Source: Epiperipatus broadwayi
Lineage: Eukaryota; Onychophora; Udeonychophora; Euonychophora; Peripatidae
Direction of reading: 5' to 3'
DNA length: 64,000 nt
NCBI GenBank assembly: GCA_028023455.1
Contig: JAQFVV010000457.1
Location: 436,001-500,000 of the forward strand
Part shown: piece after piece, positions 35,516 through 48,847 of the stretch
How positions within the stretch are numbered: the stretch's first letter is position 1
How the letters are laid out: each line of letters begins with the position of its first letter
Position numbers and translations under genes: made by a program
Notes under the pieces: model-generated
The model's input: only the letters and a program-made list of their open reading frames with translations
Told to the model about the DNA's origin: nothing
Databases searched by the model: none

Positions 35516-35660
35516 CATACAATAGAGCTACACAGTGCAAGCCATAATAATCAATGGATACCAGAAGGCTTGTGTATCATAATCCATATCGACTGCTGCT
35601 ACTGTTTTAACAAATTGTGTAAGCAAAACAAATGGTGGTCATGCAATGTTCAGCAATGGA
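35516..35660 (+). repeat. partial copy of the 390/456-bp repeat family
   Basis: The segment AATCAATGGATACCAGAAGGCTTGTGTAT followed by AATCCATATCGACTGCTGCTACT matches the region of the array units at AATCAATGGATGCCAGAAGGCTTGTGCATAAAATCCCTATC. Similarity fades after about 80 bases, so the copy is truncated or diverged. Confidence 0.55.
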
Positions 35661-38600
35661 TATACATTTTTGCATATTAAGAAGTATCAGGATAGTGAGA
35701 AATAAGATTTAATTTTTATAAAATGGTAACTTTTTTTTTTTCAAATCTCTTATGATTTTTAATATAATATCAAACACACTGTTATTTTTTGTTTTGAAGA
35801 ATAAATCCAATATTAGTTCTTTGAAAAATCCTTTTTTTTTTTTTTTTGGTTTGTTTTTCTACAAACTTTTATTAATATACATATATTAATCCCTCATCTC
35901 AATTCCACCAAACTGCAACTAGCCACAGTCCCAAAAGCAGACCATTCTCTTTCACCATGCATTTCACGAACAACCTTTGCTCTTCAGATAAGAAAAAAAT
36001 ATCAAACATTTGAATCTCCATGTAGTTTAATTTTCTGTACCAATGAATGCTTGCAATATGGTGAAGGTGAGATGAGGGATGCATTAATAAAAACAAAAAA
36101 CCTAAACAAAAAAAAAATGCAGTGCAATAATTGTCCATCTTTCCAGAAAGTGTTAAAAGTAGATAAAACTAGTCCAGCAACATGGTTGTGGAGATTCAAG
36201 TGTTTGAGACTTTTAGTTAGAAAAGTCTGCAAAATGAATGCATATTGAATGTTGTGATATGATGAAACTGAAATGAGAGATAACTGATAAAAAACAACAA
36301 CCACAAAAAACAAAAACTAGAAAATATCTATGTAAAATCAAAATAATATCTATTTAAAATTAAAAATTCTAGATCGAAGTAAATCAAAATTCTTATCAAG
36401 AATTTTCTTGCTAAAACAGACTTCTCAGGTATAAAAATGATATAAAATAACACATACTTATACTATAATAATTTACTCACAATTCAAATCATCACTCCAA
36501 TCATCTTTAATATTGGAAAAAAGTTTTTAATAAATTAATAGTTGCACAGTGAAATGTTTAATTAGAAAAGACTCTAATTTTTTCCTTCATTCTTTTAAAA
36601 GAAAACAACTTTAGTTCATGTAAGAATAATCTGCCTTCTTTTATGAATATATAATGCTAAATTAAGATATTTTATTTACTGTAATTTTATGAATTTTAAC
36701 ATTTTTTTTTAACATCAATCTTTTTTTATAAACATTTTCATTTTTAAAACATTTTTTCAATGTATATATATATTACAATTTTTTGTAATTTAAGCAAAAT
36801 GGAAAAATTATTACTCAAAATTAAATCAAAATTTTTCAATCTAATAGAAATCACTGAAAAACTTTTAAAAAAATTACATTTTTTCCCAATTCAAAAAAAT
36901 CACTTTTTATTTAAAAAAACGCCCTGAAAAATATTTACAGATATTTATAAATTGTGAGATGTCTAGTCTCTATAGAACTAAACTGAAGTAAATATATAAT
37001 TCATTATAAGCAAGATAAATATATTACAATCATTAAATAAAATGGAAAACTAATAAAAAGCACATAAATTTTATAAATGATGCAAATGAAGAAGATGGCT
37101 GAATGCCATATTTTTAGTTAGATTTTTCCAGACAAGAAGCTTAAGAACTTATAAAAAAGTGTTAAATGAAGTTTGATCATCATGTATACCATCCACATTG
37201 TTTTTAAAAGTATCAAAATGATAGAACCATTGTGGAGATTAAAATATTTTACATAATCATGCAGCAGAGATCCTGACATTAAGTGATTGTTTGTGAAAGA
37301 CTGACAACTTGAGCTGTGTAAATAATGGATTTACTCTAAAGATAATGATTATGCACAAAGATATTTTTGAAATATAGTTAAAATTTTAGCAACAAAAAGT
37401 GATGTACAGAGATTCCATTCAGATTAGATTTTTTTAAAAAACTTCTATGAGAATACATCATGTTCAAATGCAAAGTCAGTAAAGAAGGTTCTTATAATGC
37501 ATTAAGCAATTTAATGGGTTACTATATAATTAAAAAAATAATTTTTTAATGTAGAGATAGACAGTAAGCTCTGGCTCTGGTGAAGGATAAAAATTATTCA
37601 GCACAGATTCAGTTCAGATCATTTTCACAAATGGCAGAGTAATTTGTACTAATCAGTATCAAATGGGAAGAAGTACCTCACTTGACCACTGTGATTAATG
37701 TATTTATTGTAGTGTTCAAATTTCCTAATAAGCAAGCAGGGTACCTAGGATGACATTAATAATTAAAATGTTCATGATGAAGTATAAAAGTTGCAGTATA
37801 ATTAAGTAGCGATTTAATTAAATTTCAGAAAGGTTGAGCTGAAAACTAAAAATTTGCTGGCATAGTCTTAAATTTAGATAGAAGTTTGCCTGCAGAGAAT
37901 TGTTATAAGTATTGGAGTGGAAATTATTTAATATGCTAAGATATAGTAGAATTTATTCACAAAAAGTAACAAGAGATTATCAGAAAATGAGGTACAATGT
38001 GAGCTATAATAATAAAGTAAGGCAGGAAAAAAACAATTAGTTAATCAATAAATTAATATAGATTGCATAGAACTAATGCAAACAATAAATTCTAGAAGAT
38101 ATCTACATTGAATATAAATGGTCAATATAAACGTTTACAATATTCTTTAGACAAATAATTCTGTTGGTAAAGAAATGCAAATATCAAGAGTCAGGTATGG
38201 ATATTGTGATAGAAGTTTCTGAAATACAGCAAACAAATGTTTTCAATTCATGATATCAAAATTACCTTTAAAGTCAGTGTAATTATTTCTTCTAGCACAA
38301 AGAATAGCTTTCAAGATCAATAAAACAGTTTGGAAAGTATAATAATCTTTTATATTATAAAAGTAAAGTGAGAAACTTTGATAGTATTAATTCATTTAGT
38401 TTTTTCAGTATAATATATGCAAACATTTTTTGATGTATACCTATTAATGTGATTAGTTTTAAATTTTCAAACACTGTTGGATATGTAATTGGAAAATGAT
38501 TTGTATGAGAAAAGATAATGTTTGTTGGCCCAATGGATAGTATTCAAGCTTATAAAAACAGAATTGCAATCCAATCTAAAGATTTATATGCATACACTGG

Positions 38601-39567
38601 AATTTTGTAGCTACAAGTGTGATGTGTTTATTTTTTCAGGCAAAAAATTTTCTGAGCAATTTCGCTGTGCATAATAAAAGCAATAAAGTTTAGCATATTT
38701 GATTGATTATTAAATACATTCTTTTATTCTATTATTTTCATTCAAGTTTGATTCAGTTTTTATTATTATAATATCCTCAAAAATCTTTTTGTTTTTGAAA
38801 AAAATTATATTTATTCCTTTGAATCAAGTATAAAATGTATAAACAGTTATTATAGTACCTTCTGAGCATTTCCTATGTCATTGTCAAGGATATAAATTAG
38901 AAAAATTGTAAATATGATATTTTATCAATATTATATATTCATTTTAATATATAATTAGTAATATATACTTTTATTAAAGTATTCTATAAACCATCAGAGT
39001 TCAATTAAATATAGTAAATATTAATCATATAAATTATATCTGAAATAAAATAAAAATTCATATTATATCTGACATTAAATTTTATTTTAATTACTCTTTA
39101 GTATTTTTTTTTTTTTTTACATTTTGTGAACAAATTAAAAATATTTCATATGTAACTATCTATTTATACTATTAATTTTGATTATCATATAATATGACTT
39201 TAATTAGTTTTAATATTTAATCTTTTATTTAGTCTAAAAAATTTGATTACCTAATTACAGTATATAAAAAAAAAAATATTTTTTTTTCCCCATTATTTTT
39301 GTTAATGTTAAGTTTATCTCTTTCAATATTTAACATTTCTTTTAATATTCTTTTATTAAAAGATATATTCTCAATCTTTTTAATTTTAAAATTCCTATAT
39401 TTTGTTCACACAGAGTTTTAGTCATTTTAGTTTGGTGTTTAATTTATTCTTGATAATATCTATATTTATTTTTTTATATTCAAAATTTAATCAATTAACT
39501 TCATTGACATCATTTAAATTAATTAATCATTTATTCTTTTGTTGGCACAATTCTGTAATTTATTCAT
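35661..39567. other. long intron stretch, largely featureless
   Basis: It is AT-rich. A degenerate direct repeat lies at about 36035-36110 and 36225-36300: both read a TCTG...ATGAATGC...AATAT-like start, then GATGA, then AAAACAACA/AAACAAAAAAC. Other short frames around 35900-36310 overlap on both strands and have no coding character. No exon signal fits the flanking phases. Confidence 0.4.
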
Positions 39568-40225
39568 TTTTTTTTTTTTGTATATACATTTCACTTCTAT
39601 ATTAAGCTTATTTTTTTTACTATATTTTGCAGAAAAAATATATAGGCTTTAGTAACTCGATAGTTATAACTTATAAAGATAAGTTTAGAAAAAAAAAAAA
39701 ATAAAACATAAATATATATCTAAGTTTTAAAAGCAATAAAAAAGATCGCTAATAATTAAAGGAAACATAAATGTAAATAGATATGTAAGTTTAAAAAGTA
39801 ATAAAAAATAGATTCTGTAAAAATAAAGGAAACTTTATTTTAGATAATTTTTGATTTAAATTTAATAGCAACAAAGAAAGATGGTTGGCAGTTAAATTAA
39901 ACTTAAAGAGACAAAGATCGTAGGTTAAAACCCATTCTACAAAAGATTGATGAAAGATAAACCAAATTGTTAATTACAAGGCTGGATATAACTAATGGTT
40001 TTAAGAGACAGAGTAAACTGTGTATTGTTTAAAATAAAACATTAAACTAATTTTAGAAGTAAAACAAATGGATAAAATATTTGAAGCTAATTACTAAGGA
40101 ATGTGAACAGATGTAATTAAAAGCTAGATCCTAATAATCATTGTAGAGATGCATTAGCGAAATGAAAATGCAATATTACATTGGAATACTAGGAAATTAC
40201 AAATGATATCAAGCAAAGAAAAGGA

Positions 40226-40240
40226 GTATAAATAGTGCGC
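40226..40240 (+). promoter_or_regulatory. TATA box of the gypsy-type LTR region
   Basis: GTATAAATAGTGCGC precedes a moderately GC-rich 200-bp block, in the position expected for the U3/R promoter of an LTR upstream of the primer-site candidate at 40770. The LTR left edge was not found, so the assignment rests on the motif and its place. Confidence 0.4.
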
Positions 40241-40905
40241 AGTAAAAGAGAAGGCATTGTCAGCTTTTCTGCACTCATTGTAAGCTGTTGTTGCTGTGTC
40301 ATGGATATGAGAATAACCTGAGGGAAAAGTGCCCGGACTTTTCTGCAATGATGGATGTGTCCCAGAGCTTGTGCCTCTGAAGGTGAAAGATAGCTGGCTA
40401 GGAAAAATGTTAACAGACCGCATTGGTCTCTTATTATTTACCTACACATGAAAAGGCTCAAATAGGATTGTGTTTTGTGTAAAATAACTGTGAGTATAAA
40501 CTTTACTATTCACTTAATGTTATCATTAGTATAGTGGCAGAATTTGTTACTCAGTGTAATATGGGCAGTACAATTAGAACGTTAAATTAAGAACTATTTG
40601 TGACATATGTAAATAAAGTAAATATGATTGCTATTCAGTTAAATCTTAATTTATGTGTATGTATATATTGTAAAAAAATATATTTAATCATTATCAAAAA
40701 TGATTTGGGAATTTATAATTATGTGGTAATTCTTGGTAGTCAGTTTCATAACCGAATACACAACAAAGTTGGCGCAGTCGGACAGTTGCATTCGAAACAG
40801 GTGCGAAAGTAGGAATTGTCAAATAATAGTGTGTCTCATGTAAATAGGTTATTTAGAAGAGTTAAATATCAATATAAACTAGGATTATTTGTCATATATA
40901 TATGA

Positions 40906-41346
40906 ATGTCATTGGGACAGTCGGCAAAAGCCAAATTTGATGTAGGGAATGTTGGGGAATGGCCGTTCTACGTTACTCAGCTCGAAAGTTTTTTCTTGCT
41001 CAATGGTATTATAGATAAGAAGAAAAAAATAGCAGCATTGCTGTGCCTATCAGGCAGAGGGGTAATAGCAATAATAAATAAGTATTACAATTTACCTATA
41101 AAGATTACAATAGCATATGTGGATATTGTGAAGAAGTTAAGCGATCATTCTAGCCCCAGCCAATCCAAACACATAGCCTGATTGTCTCTAAAAAATAGAA
41201 GACAAGCAAAGAGCAAATCTATAAAAGATTATGATTTAGCATTAAGGCAATTAGCAAAAAATTGTTTATATGGTAATTATGTTAATAAAATATTGCTCGA
41301 TCAATTATTATGGGGTCTGCTTGATGATAATCTGAGAAAAAAAATA
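40906..41346 (+). pseudogene. Ty3/gypsy-type gag, truncated and with one in-frame stop
   Basis: From ATG 40906 the frame reads MSLGQSAKAKFDVGNVGEWP, then FYVTQLESFFLLNGIIDKKK and LPIKITIAYVDIVKKLSDHS. After one TGA (41179-41181) it continues in the same frame with SLKNRRQAKSKSIKDYDLAL, NCLYGNYVNK and LLWGLLDDNLRKKI. The W..Y...LE.FF..N.I..KKKIA.LL and IKDYD..LR.LA.NC..G patterns are those of invertebrate Ty3/gypsy capsid regions. The frame is cut by the ~50-bp right repeat. The start follows the primer-site candidate by ~120 bp, as expected for gag. Confidence 0.7.
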
Positions 41347-41395
41347 ATTTTTTTTTGTATATACATTTCACTTCTACATTAAGTTTATTTTTTTT

Positions 41396-43011
41396 ATTCA
41401 ATTTTCTTACTTCATTATATATAGATTTATTAATTTTAAAACTAATATATACATTTTCTACTAATTAATTTTTTATGATATTTAATTGTTGAAATATCAG
41501 ATCCACAGTAAAAATATATCATATAAAAAATTATGATATCCTTCGATAGCAACTTAAAAAATAACTATCTGTTATAACTTTCCCTTCAAAAGAGCATTCT
41601 TTAATTACATTCAACAATTTCAAATTCAATAATATATCCAATAATAAATTATAATACAGGCTAATCTTTCTTTATCATATCATCTCCTTCTTATATTAAA
41701 CTACATCATCACAATTTAAATTTTTATTTTCAATATTCATCTGACATATTCTATAGTCCAAAACTTTTTTCTTGTAATAATCAATAGTATTTTCTTTAGT
41801 TTTCAGAAAACACATTCTAGTCTTAAACAATAATAAATTACTCCAATGATTATGATAAAAGAATATTCTATTATGAATAGATTGCTTTCTGATGTTTTCA
41901 TAATCACCATTTTTCTGTCATTATATATTTACTTTTTCCTTTTCAAAATAATGTTCTGTATTACCAATTCCTCATACAATTTAATGTTGTTTAAGATCTG
42001 TTACTACCATTTCATTTATTAATAAGTATATCAAAATTCTATCAGTCATTTTCTTCGCACATTGTATTTCTTTTGTCTTTTCCCATTACTTCAATTAAAA
42101 ATTATTTTAACATCAATCATAACATGAAGTTTCAATATTCTTAATTTAAAATAAGCTATTATATTAACATTTAATGGTGACATACAAAACTTCCCTTGTG
42201 GGCTTATAATTTATAATTTAAGATGCTACAACTAAGTGTAATATTTTTCAACTATTAGTTATACTTCTTTTTTTATACTGAATATTATTAATCTTCCCAT
42301 TTTTCTTCTCCTTTGTTTATTTTGATTAAGTGTACCATTAGTGATAATGATGACTGATAAATAGTCATACTAACAAATAAAGATCATTTCAAACTGGGAA
42401 GATGTAATCATAAACTATTTCACCACATTGGTAGGCAAAATATTTTTTCTATCATTGCCAAAAACTGTCACTAATCTTGATGTCAAATAAAAATAATAAA
42501 ATGAGTTACATTAATTAAGAAATTTGAATACTATTTGGAAACTCAAATTTTAGTCAATTTATGAAAGTGAAAAACATTTACAAATAAGTAATACTCATAA
42601 GTCACCAAGTAAATTCTTAGTTAAATTAGTTTAAGGTTTTCGAACAAGTATCTAGTTATAAACCTTATGAATTATAAAAAAGATTCATATAAACATTGAG
42701 CTATTGCATATAAATTGATAACATTCTAATTTCCATATGAGTAAGCATGTTATAATGAAGAAGAAAAAAAATACTGAAATATCTGATATTAATAAAAAAA
42801 ATTTAAAATCCCTAATGTTAAAATAACTGCTAAAAAATAAACTTATAATTTTATAGATAATAAAACTAAAGTTTGCTTTTATCTCTTATCTATGTTTCTT
42901 TTCAATGGAGTTTTTTAAGTTTATACTAATTTCTATCATAACTATATCGATATGCTTAATTAACTAAAAAATTATATTAGTATAAATTATAAAAAAAATT
43001 CAAAAACTTAC
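41396..43011. other. no recognisable feature
   Basis: AT-rich intron up to the exon at 43012. No exon, element end or RNA gene seen. Confidence 0.4.
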
Positions 43012-43186
43012 TGGTGCCAAAAATCTAGGATATAATAAATGTACTTCTCTTAGATCTTGACAAATTTCAATTTCAATGTTACTATGGCAACAATCTCCAA
43101 TACTATCCATAATGTCCATTGTAGAACTCTCTAAAACTTGTTCTATATGTTTAATTAGTTGTGAACTAAAATGTTTAAATAGACAC
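43012..43186 (-). CDS. KIAA0825: KIAA0825-like exon 3 of those found (175 nt)
   Basis: Acceptor TTTTTTTAG, strong donor GTAAGT. One base completes the split arginine; CLFKHFSSQLIKHIEQVLES follows, and the exon ends in phase 0 at LYPRFLAP. Joined to the previous exon it gives WEWRCLFKHF, which matches a conserved WR..FK block of the vertebrate protein. The junction therefore supports both the splice sites and the family call. Confidence 0.85.
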
Positions 43187-44261
43187 CTAAAAAAAGTAAG
43201 CATAAACAAGAATAAAGAAGAGATAAAATACAACACTTAATATTTTTCTTCTATTAAAAAAAGGAATAAATTTTTTTATTATAGGTATTATCAACTTTTT
43301 GAAAATAGCAATCTCATGAAATTGCCCATTATAAATCAGTCATACCATTAAAAATTTGACATCATAATAAAAAAAAATACCAAAATAAAATTACTACTAA
43401 AAAAAATTCATATAAGTTTTATATAACAAAAAACAAAAAGAAACTACTTATGAATTTTAGAAAAAGCTTAAGTGAATAAATGAATAAAAATGAAATTTAT
43501 AAAATTTTAATATAAAGTTATTATGCTGGTATAATCACACATAAAATGTGTCATAGAAAATCATAAAAGATTAGCATGCAATCCAAAGACTGCTCATTTA
43601 AGCCTTAAAAAAATTATATCAACATGACTTCACTAGATTCTTTCAACTTACTAAAGTAATATAAACAAGAACAACTTTCTACTTTAGTATTAACTGATAT
43701 TTACTAATTACTCATACTTACAATAGATGGCGCTAGAGCACATATGTTTTTGTTTAAAAAAATAATATAATAATATGCAGATAATTTTAAGCTTGATTCT
43801 AAAATAAAGTGTGTCTATCATCATAATTAGCAATCACTTCTAAACAATAGTATGACCATTCTAAATATAAAAGAAAATAAAAAATATCAGAGACAGAATT
43901 GCTTTATATAATTAAAGAATAGAAATGTGGTTGCATAAATACATAATCCCACTGCCACAGATAGTGCAGAGAAAATTGCTAACATAAATCACGATGACCA
44001 AAAAATGTATTAGTGTAACTGACTAAGAATAATACAGTAAAACAAAATGGGGAGGGAATAAGAAAAAAAATAGTGATTAATTGTAATTATAATACATGAT
44101 AAATTCAAGAATATATTATATTTATTCATATATATAAATATATTATATTTATTTGATATTAAAACTTAATGATATCAAACAAAAGATAAAATGGCGCAGA
44201 CTTTAATATATAACAAATACTTTCATCATTTTACTTTAATATTTTTTTACTTCATGCTATA
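43187..44261. other. no recognisable feature
   Basis: AT-rich intron; a short ATAGATGGCGCTAGAGCA motif at 43724 is the only non-AT-rich stretch of note. Confidence 0.4.
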
Positions 44262-45022
44262 TGTGGGAGCTATCCCTAATACACTACCAAACAGACATAG
44301 ACAGTAATAATACTGCAGCAACTTGGGATTAGAGTTTAATACATAAATAGTATTAACATAATAATATTAATAGTACGTACATAAGTTAACAAATTATATA
44401 CAACCATAAATACTTACAATCCAAAGGCAGTCTCAAATTATAATAAAGACCAGGATGATCTATTGAAGTCCCTAGACTTGCTTTGATACATTTGGAGGCA
44501 AGTCTCTCCACAATTAACTATGAAGGGCAATACACCATGACATCCAACATTATTATTGTTGCAAGTACATTTGCATACCTGTACGGTCCATGAACAAGTG
44601 TTCCCTGGTTCTTTTCTAGACTAATTCTTCACTCCTAATTATTAAAACTTCTGTTCTAATTAGTTGAGTCACTTAAATCCTGCTGACATTATTTAATATT
44701 ATTTATTATTCCTAGATGCACCTGCATAGTAAAATCACCTTCTTAATTGTTATTTATTAATTAATTTTTAATGGAATTCCATTTTTTTATCTCTTTTTAA
44801 AGAATTAATTTGTTTCCTCAGATTGTAATTAAAACTGCAATTCTTTAATCTATTGATTCAATAAGTTTTAATTTTACTTTTTAAATTAAAATTTATTATA
44901 TTTATTTTTAACTTTAAATGTGCAAGCATTTCAACATACATGGTTATATAATACAATTGTTTATAATTTTTTTTTTTTTTTAGCTATATATGTGTATGCA
45001 CTTTAACATACACATAGAAACA
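44262..45022 (-). repeat. 3' LTR of the gypsy element
   Basis: On the minus strand it runs from TGTTTCTATGTG to AGCTCCCACA, so TG...CA ends. It shares with the right copy the blocks CCCTAATACACTAC, CTGCAGCAACTTGGGATTA, GAAGTCCCTAGACTTGCTTTGA and GTTCCCTGGTTCTTTTCTAGA-like sequence. The two copies differ by many substitutions and indels, so the insertion is old. Confidence 0.85.
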
Positions 45023-45193
45023 TTAAAACACTTCCCCCAACTTCAGAGATTTACATTTTTCTGAAATCAGGATAAAATCATGAAGATAACTCGGTTTTTA
45101 AATTTTTCTTTTAACCTCATCAGGAGTGGATTAACATCTACATCAGCTTCTTTTGTGTTAATCTCTTCTGCTACACATTCTTCCTTTTCCTCA

Positions 45194-45280
45194 TTAGTCT
45201 GGGTCAGTTTGAGTTCTTGTTTAGATTCTCATCTTTTCACAATTGAGTTCTTGTTTAGATTCTCATCTTTTCACAATTGA
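45194..45280. repeat. 35-bp tandem duplication inside the gypsy element
   Basis: GAGTTCTTGTTTAGATTCTC followed by ATCTTTTCACAATT occurs twice back to back (about 45211-45245 and 45246-45280) without differences. Confidence 0.85.
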
Positions 45281-45479
45281 TTAATGTGTTTTTGTAATAA
45301 TTTGTCTTCATTTCTACAAACCATTACAACTTGTTTCAATAGCTGTCACTTTACTATTGCTTTTGTCCAAAATTTTATTTAGGCTATTTTTTGCCCACAC
45401 TTGTTCACCTGGTACAAACTTACGCATGGTAGGTTCTTGTTAAATGTAACTCTCATGAGATATTATGTTTGACAATTTG

Positions 45480-46060
45480 GTACACAGCTTGCGACTTAAA
45501 TATAATTTTGCAGGTGATATTCCTGCTTTAGCAGTTGAGATCAAATGCTAATACAAGAATGAGGCATAAACTGCTTCTTGTATTTTCATTTTTCCCAATT
45601 TATTTATTGATACTTTGAAATTTTGGCCGTTTTCCAAACCATTAGATTGAGAGTGGTAGAGAGCATCAGTATGTGTTTTATCCCCCACTCTCTCCATGTT
45701 CTCTTTGAATTTGTCCGATGTGAAACCGGTTCCATTGTCAGAAACTAGTTTCTAGCAGGCAGCGATATAAAAAAATTTCACGTAATTTTTCAATTATCTC
45801 CTCGAAACTAGTGCTCTTAATTCATTTGTAATCTGCCCACCTTAAATATGCATTGACCACCACACAAAATGAATATCCCTTAAATGAACCTGTGTGGTCA
45901 ACATGATTGCGTTGCAACAGTCTTAATGCTTTTGGCCATGCCTCAAAATTTTTAGATGGCATTCTAGCACATGATTAACAATTATTACTTTTGCTCTGAC
46001 TATGCTTGGGTGATCTTCATGCAATAATTGCAGAATTAAATATCTACCTATAACTGGTAT
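45480..46060 (-). pseudogene. gypsy integrase core, decayed
   Basis: The minus strand reads HVDHTGSFKGYSFCVVVNAY followed by LRW, where the family has HxDxxGPF...VVDAYSRW. The second-strand Asp of the catalytic triad is Asn here. Further on it reads TSFEEIIEKLREIF, a broken LVSDNGTGF block and PLSI.WFGKRPKFQSINK. Several stops and frameshifts. Confidence 0.75.
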
Positions 46061-46306
46061 TAGTACATGATCACCCATCAGAATATAGCCTTTGCATACT
46101 GATAATTTATCATAGGCATTCCATAATTCTTCATGGAGAAATTTTGGACATTTATATGGCCACTGTTATCAGATTTGACTTATAATCCACTGGTAACCCT
46201 CATCTTGGCTTTGTCCAACCAACTACTGTTGTACTATTAAGTACATGTGGCTTTAGCACATCTATATAATTGATGCCAATTTCTTTTACATCGCTCTCAA
46301 TCTTGT

Positions 46307-47090
46307 TTAGCATGCAGAAGAGCTCAATGGCATTCCAATTTGCTTTCCCTTTCTTCTATATTCTAATGTATAATCATAGCCAGCAAGTATATTTAGCCAT
46401 TCCAACATGCGAAAGCTGAGATACTTAGGAATTTGTTTGCTTCCAAAATTCCCAATAAAAGTTTTTGAATTGTTTACAATAGTAAATTTGTGTTCATATA
46501 AATATTGGTGAAATTTATGAATTCCAACCAATATAGTAAGAGTTTTCTTGTCCAGATGACTATAATTTTTTTCAGCTTTAGACAAGGTGTATGAAGCACA
46601 AACAATCACTCATTCACCTATATGTGCTGGATGACATATTACTGCACCAATTCCAAATTTAGATGCATCCTTTATAAGCATAATTTCCAAATTGCTATTA
46701 TAATGAACAAGTAATTTATTCAAAGTAAATAGTGATTTGGTACACAAAAATGCTTGCTCTTGCACAGATTCCCAGTTCCACTTCTGATTCTTTCTCAATA
46801 AACTATACAAGGATCTGGTTACATGAGCTTTACCCTTCAAAAAATTCTCAAAATAATTTACAAGACCTAAAAAAAGTTTGTAATTGTTTAACATTATTCA
46901 GTCTCAGGGCTTCAGCTACAACTCTGACTTTTTTAGAAGAAGCACATTTACTCTTATTTGAAATTATATGCCCTAAAAATTTAATTCGATCACTTTCCAG
47001 ATACTTTTGTGGGTATTCAATTTTATTCCAAATTCATCCAGTGTTTTGCCTATGTTGTATAGACAACTTTTCAGTTCATTTTCTGTTATA
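46307..47090 (-). pseudogene. gypsy reverse transcriptase C-terminal part and RNase H, decayed
   Basis: Reading on the minus strand: IKFLGHIIS-like and LFLGLVNYFENFL (RT connection), RKNQKWNWESVQEQAF, then RNase H as DASKFGIGAV...H with an opal or ochre stop after HPAHIGE, SYTLSKAEKNYSHLDKKTLT and KFHQYLYEHKFTIVNNSKTF. The usual TDHK motif reads NNSK, so a catalytic Asp is lost. Two open stretches (46894-46610 and 46609-46307) are separated by a single stop. Confidence 0.85.
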
Positions 47091-47559
47091 GGGGTAATTA
47101 AAGAAAAATGCAAATCCATTAAGGAAGATCTCAATTTTCAACTTAGAAAATACTAGATGCACGAGTTATTCCAAACAGAAGTCATTTCCATTTAAATAAC
47201 TCTACATAATGTTAGTATTTCTGAAGCTTTGTTTGTCATCAATATTTCGTGGAATGCCGAGTTAAAAACTAATTTAGCAAAAAAATTAGATTTTTACAAT
47301 GAAGCAATTATTTCTCTCAAATTAGGGACAGGGTATGCATGTTTTCTAATAGCTTTATTTACAGATACATGGTAATCACTGCTCAAACAAATTTGTCCAT
47401 TTAGTTTAGCAATTATTACTAATAGTGTGGTCCAGTCAAATTTTACTGTAGGTTCAAATACATCATTATTAACTCATATGTTAATTCCTTTTTTTACTTT
47501 TTCTTTATAAGTAAATGGGATCTTCCTCGGCTTGCAAATTATTGGTACTAACACCAGGG

Positions 47560-47990
47560 AAAACTCTAGTGACACAGGAATAATTTTTATTTTTCCAAAT
47601 TTTTCCTGTTAAACAATTTAAAAAAATTTCCCCTCTTTCCCTCTTGATATCATTCTTTTTAACCAATGTAAATTTAATACCCAATTTTTTGAATCAATCA
47701 TGCCCAATTAGTGGGTTTAGTAAAGCATAAAGTATAGACAGAGGTAAATAAAAAGTTTTACCATTCATTTTACTGACCGGAGATTTAACTACTCATTTGA
47801 TTTTAATTGCATTACCATTAATATCTAAAGCTTTTAAGTCAGTTTTCTCAATTATCGGCAGCTTTTTCAATTAGTTTTATAGAACTCCATTCACACACTA
47901 AAATCAAAGATATGCCATTTCTGCTATTGACTTCCATAGATATGGACTTGATGCATAACTTTAACTGAACTGAATCATAATTTAATCACA
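47560..47990 (-). pseudogene. gypsy protease region, decayed
   Basis: The minus strand reads IEVNSRNGISLILV where a D-S/T-G active site is expected, and later ILYALLNPLIGHDWFKKLGI, which matches the I(L)G.DW(L/F) end of retroviral-type proteases. The active-site triad is not preserved. Confidence 0.5.
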
Positions 47991-48119
47991 ATTGGTCATT
48001 CATGTAATTTTTATGCTAGCTGATTTTCATTTCTATTTAATACTCCCTACTCCCTTTATGAATGTTGCTGTCTTTATTAGGTTTATCTATTCTATTTTGA
48101 TACATTATTTCCAAGTGCC

Positions 48120-48845
48120 TTTTTTGGTACAGATTTTGTAAAGTTCGTTTTTGCAAAAACAATCACTGGTTTTATCGACAACTTTTCCACAACAAAAAGC
48201 ACAAAGTTTTGTTCCTACTATCATTATTTTTTAAAATTTCTAAATACCTTTCTCTCAGGTTTATATTTTACCTTTGTGAATTCTCTTGATTGCTCATGAA
48301 TGAATTCATGAGGTATGCCACATTTTATAGTTTTTCTATATTTAATTTCACTATCAGCCAACAGTTGTTGTCAGAAACAGTCACTGCACATCTTCAACAA
48401 AAATTGCTCAAAAAGTGCTTCATCTAGAAATGAGTCATTTATGCAATTTTTTTGCAAACTCACAAAAAACTACATCATAATCTTTAATTTTTTCATTTCT
48501 AACCTGGATGGCAATGCCTGAAATGAAGTCTGATGATGTGTCTAGAGGAATGTGGACTAATTCGCCAAGCGATCTTTTCTTTGATGAGAAGGATAATCCT
48601 TAGGAGAATCAGATTCACAGAGCCTATTATTAATTTCTATTATTCTTTTTCTTGAAAAATATAGCACTGATGTTACTATTTTTCTCATCTTCATCTTTAT
48701 TAAAGAAGAGATATTTCTCTACACGTTGAACATAGAGGTTAATTACTAGTGCCACTGATGCCAAATTCATTTAATACTTATTACTCTAATGGTTTACCTC
48801 TTTTTAACTTGTTTCAAGTTTGAATTAAGTCTGTGTCAATTTCTA
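48120..48845 (-). pseudogene. gypsy gag with zinc-knuckle remnant, decayed
   Basis: The minus strand begins LASVALVINLYVQRVEKYLF with FNKDEDEK, comparable with the Y..RLE.FF..N.I..K start of the gag at 40906. The block RNEKIKDYDVVFCEFAKKLH parallels SIKDYDLALRQLAKNC there. Downstream, CAFCCGKVVDKTSDCFCKNE is a disturbed cysteine knuckle. Stops interrupt all frames. The two gag relics thus belong to related families. Confidence 0.6.
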
Positions 48846-48847
48846 TA

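Larger units (their letters stand above)
39568..41395 (+). mobile_element. gypsy-type leader and gag fragment between ~50-bp direct repeats
   Basis: The sequence TTTTTTTTGTATATACATTT to TTATTTTTTTT is present at 39568-39622 and again at 41347-41395 with two or three differences. Between them lie an LTR-like promoter region (TATAAATAG at 40229), a primer-site-like TGGCGCAGTCGGA at 40770-40782 and a gag frame that stops abruptly where the right repeat starts. No polymerase is present. A repeat this long is not a normal LTR-element target-site duplication. Confidence 0.55.

Noticed and set aside
36002-36313. Overlapping frames on both strands (up to 103 codons)
   Set aside because: Low-complexity AT-rich sequence with no splice support in the phase of the surrounding gene and no family match.
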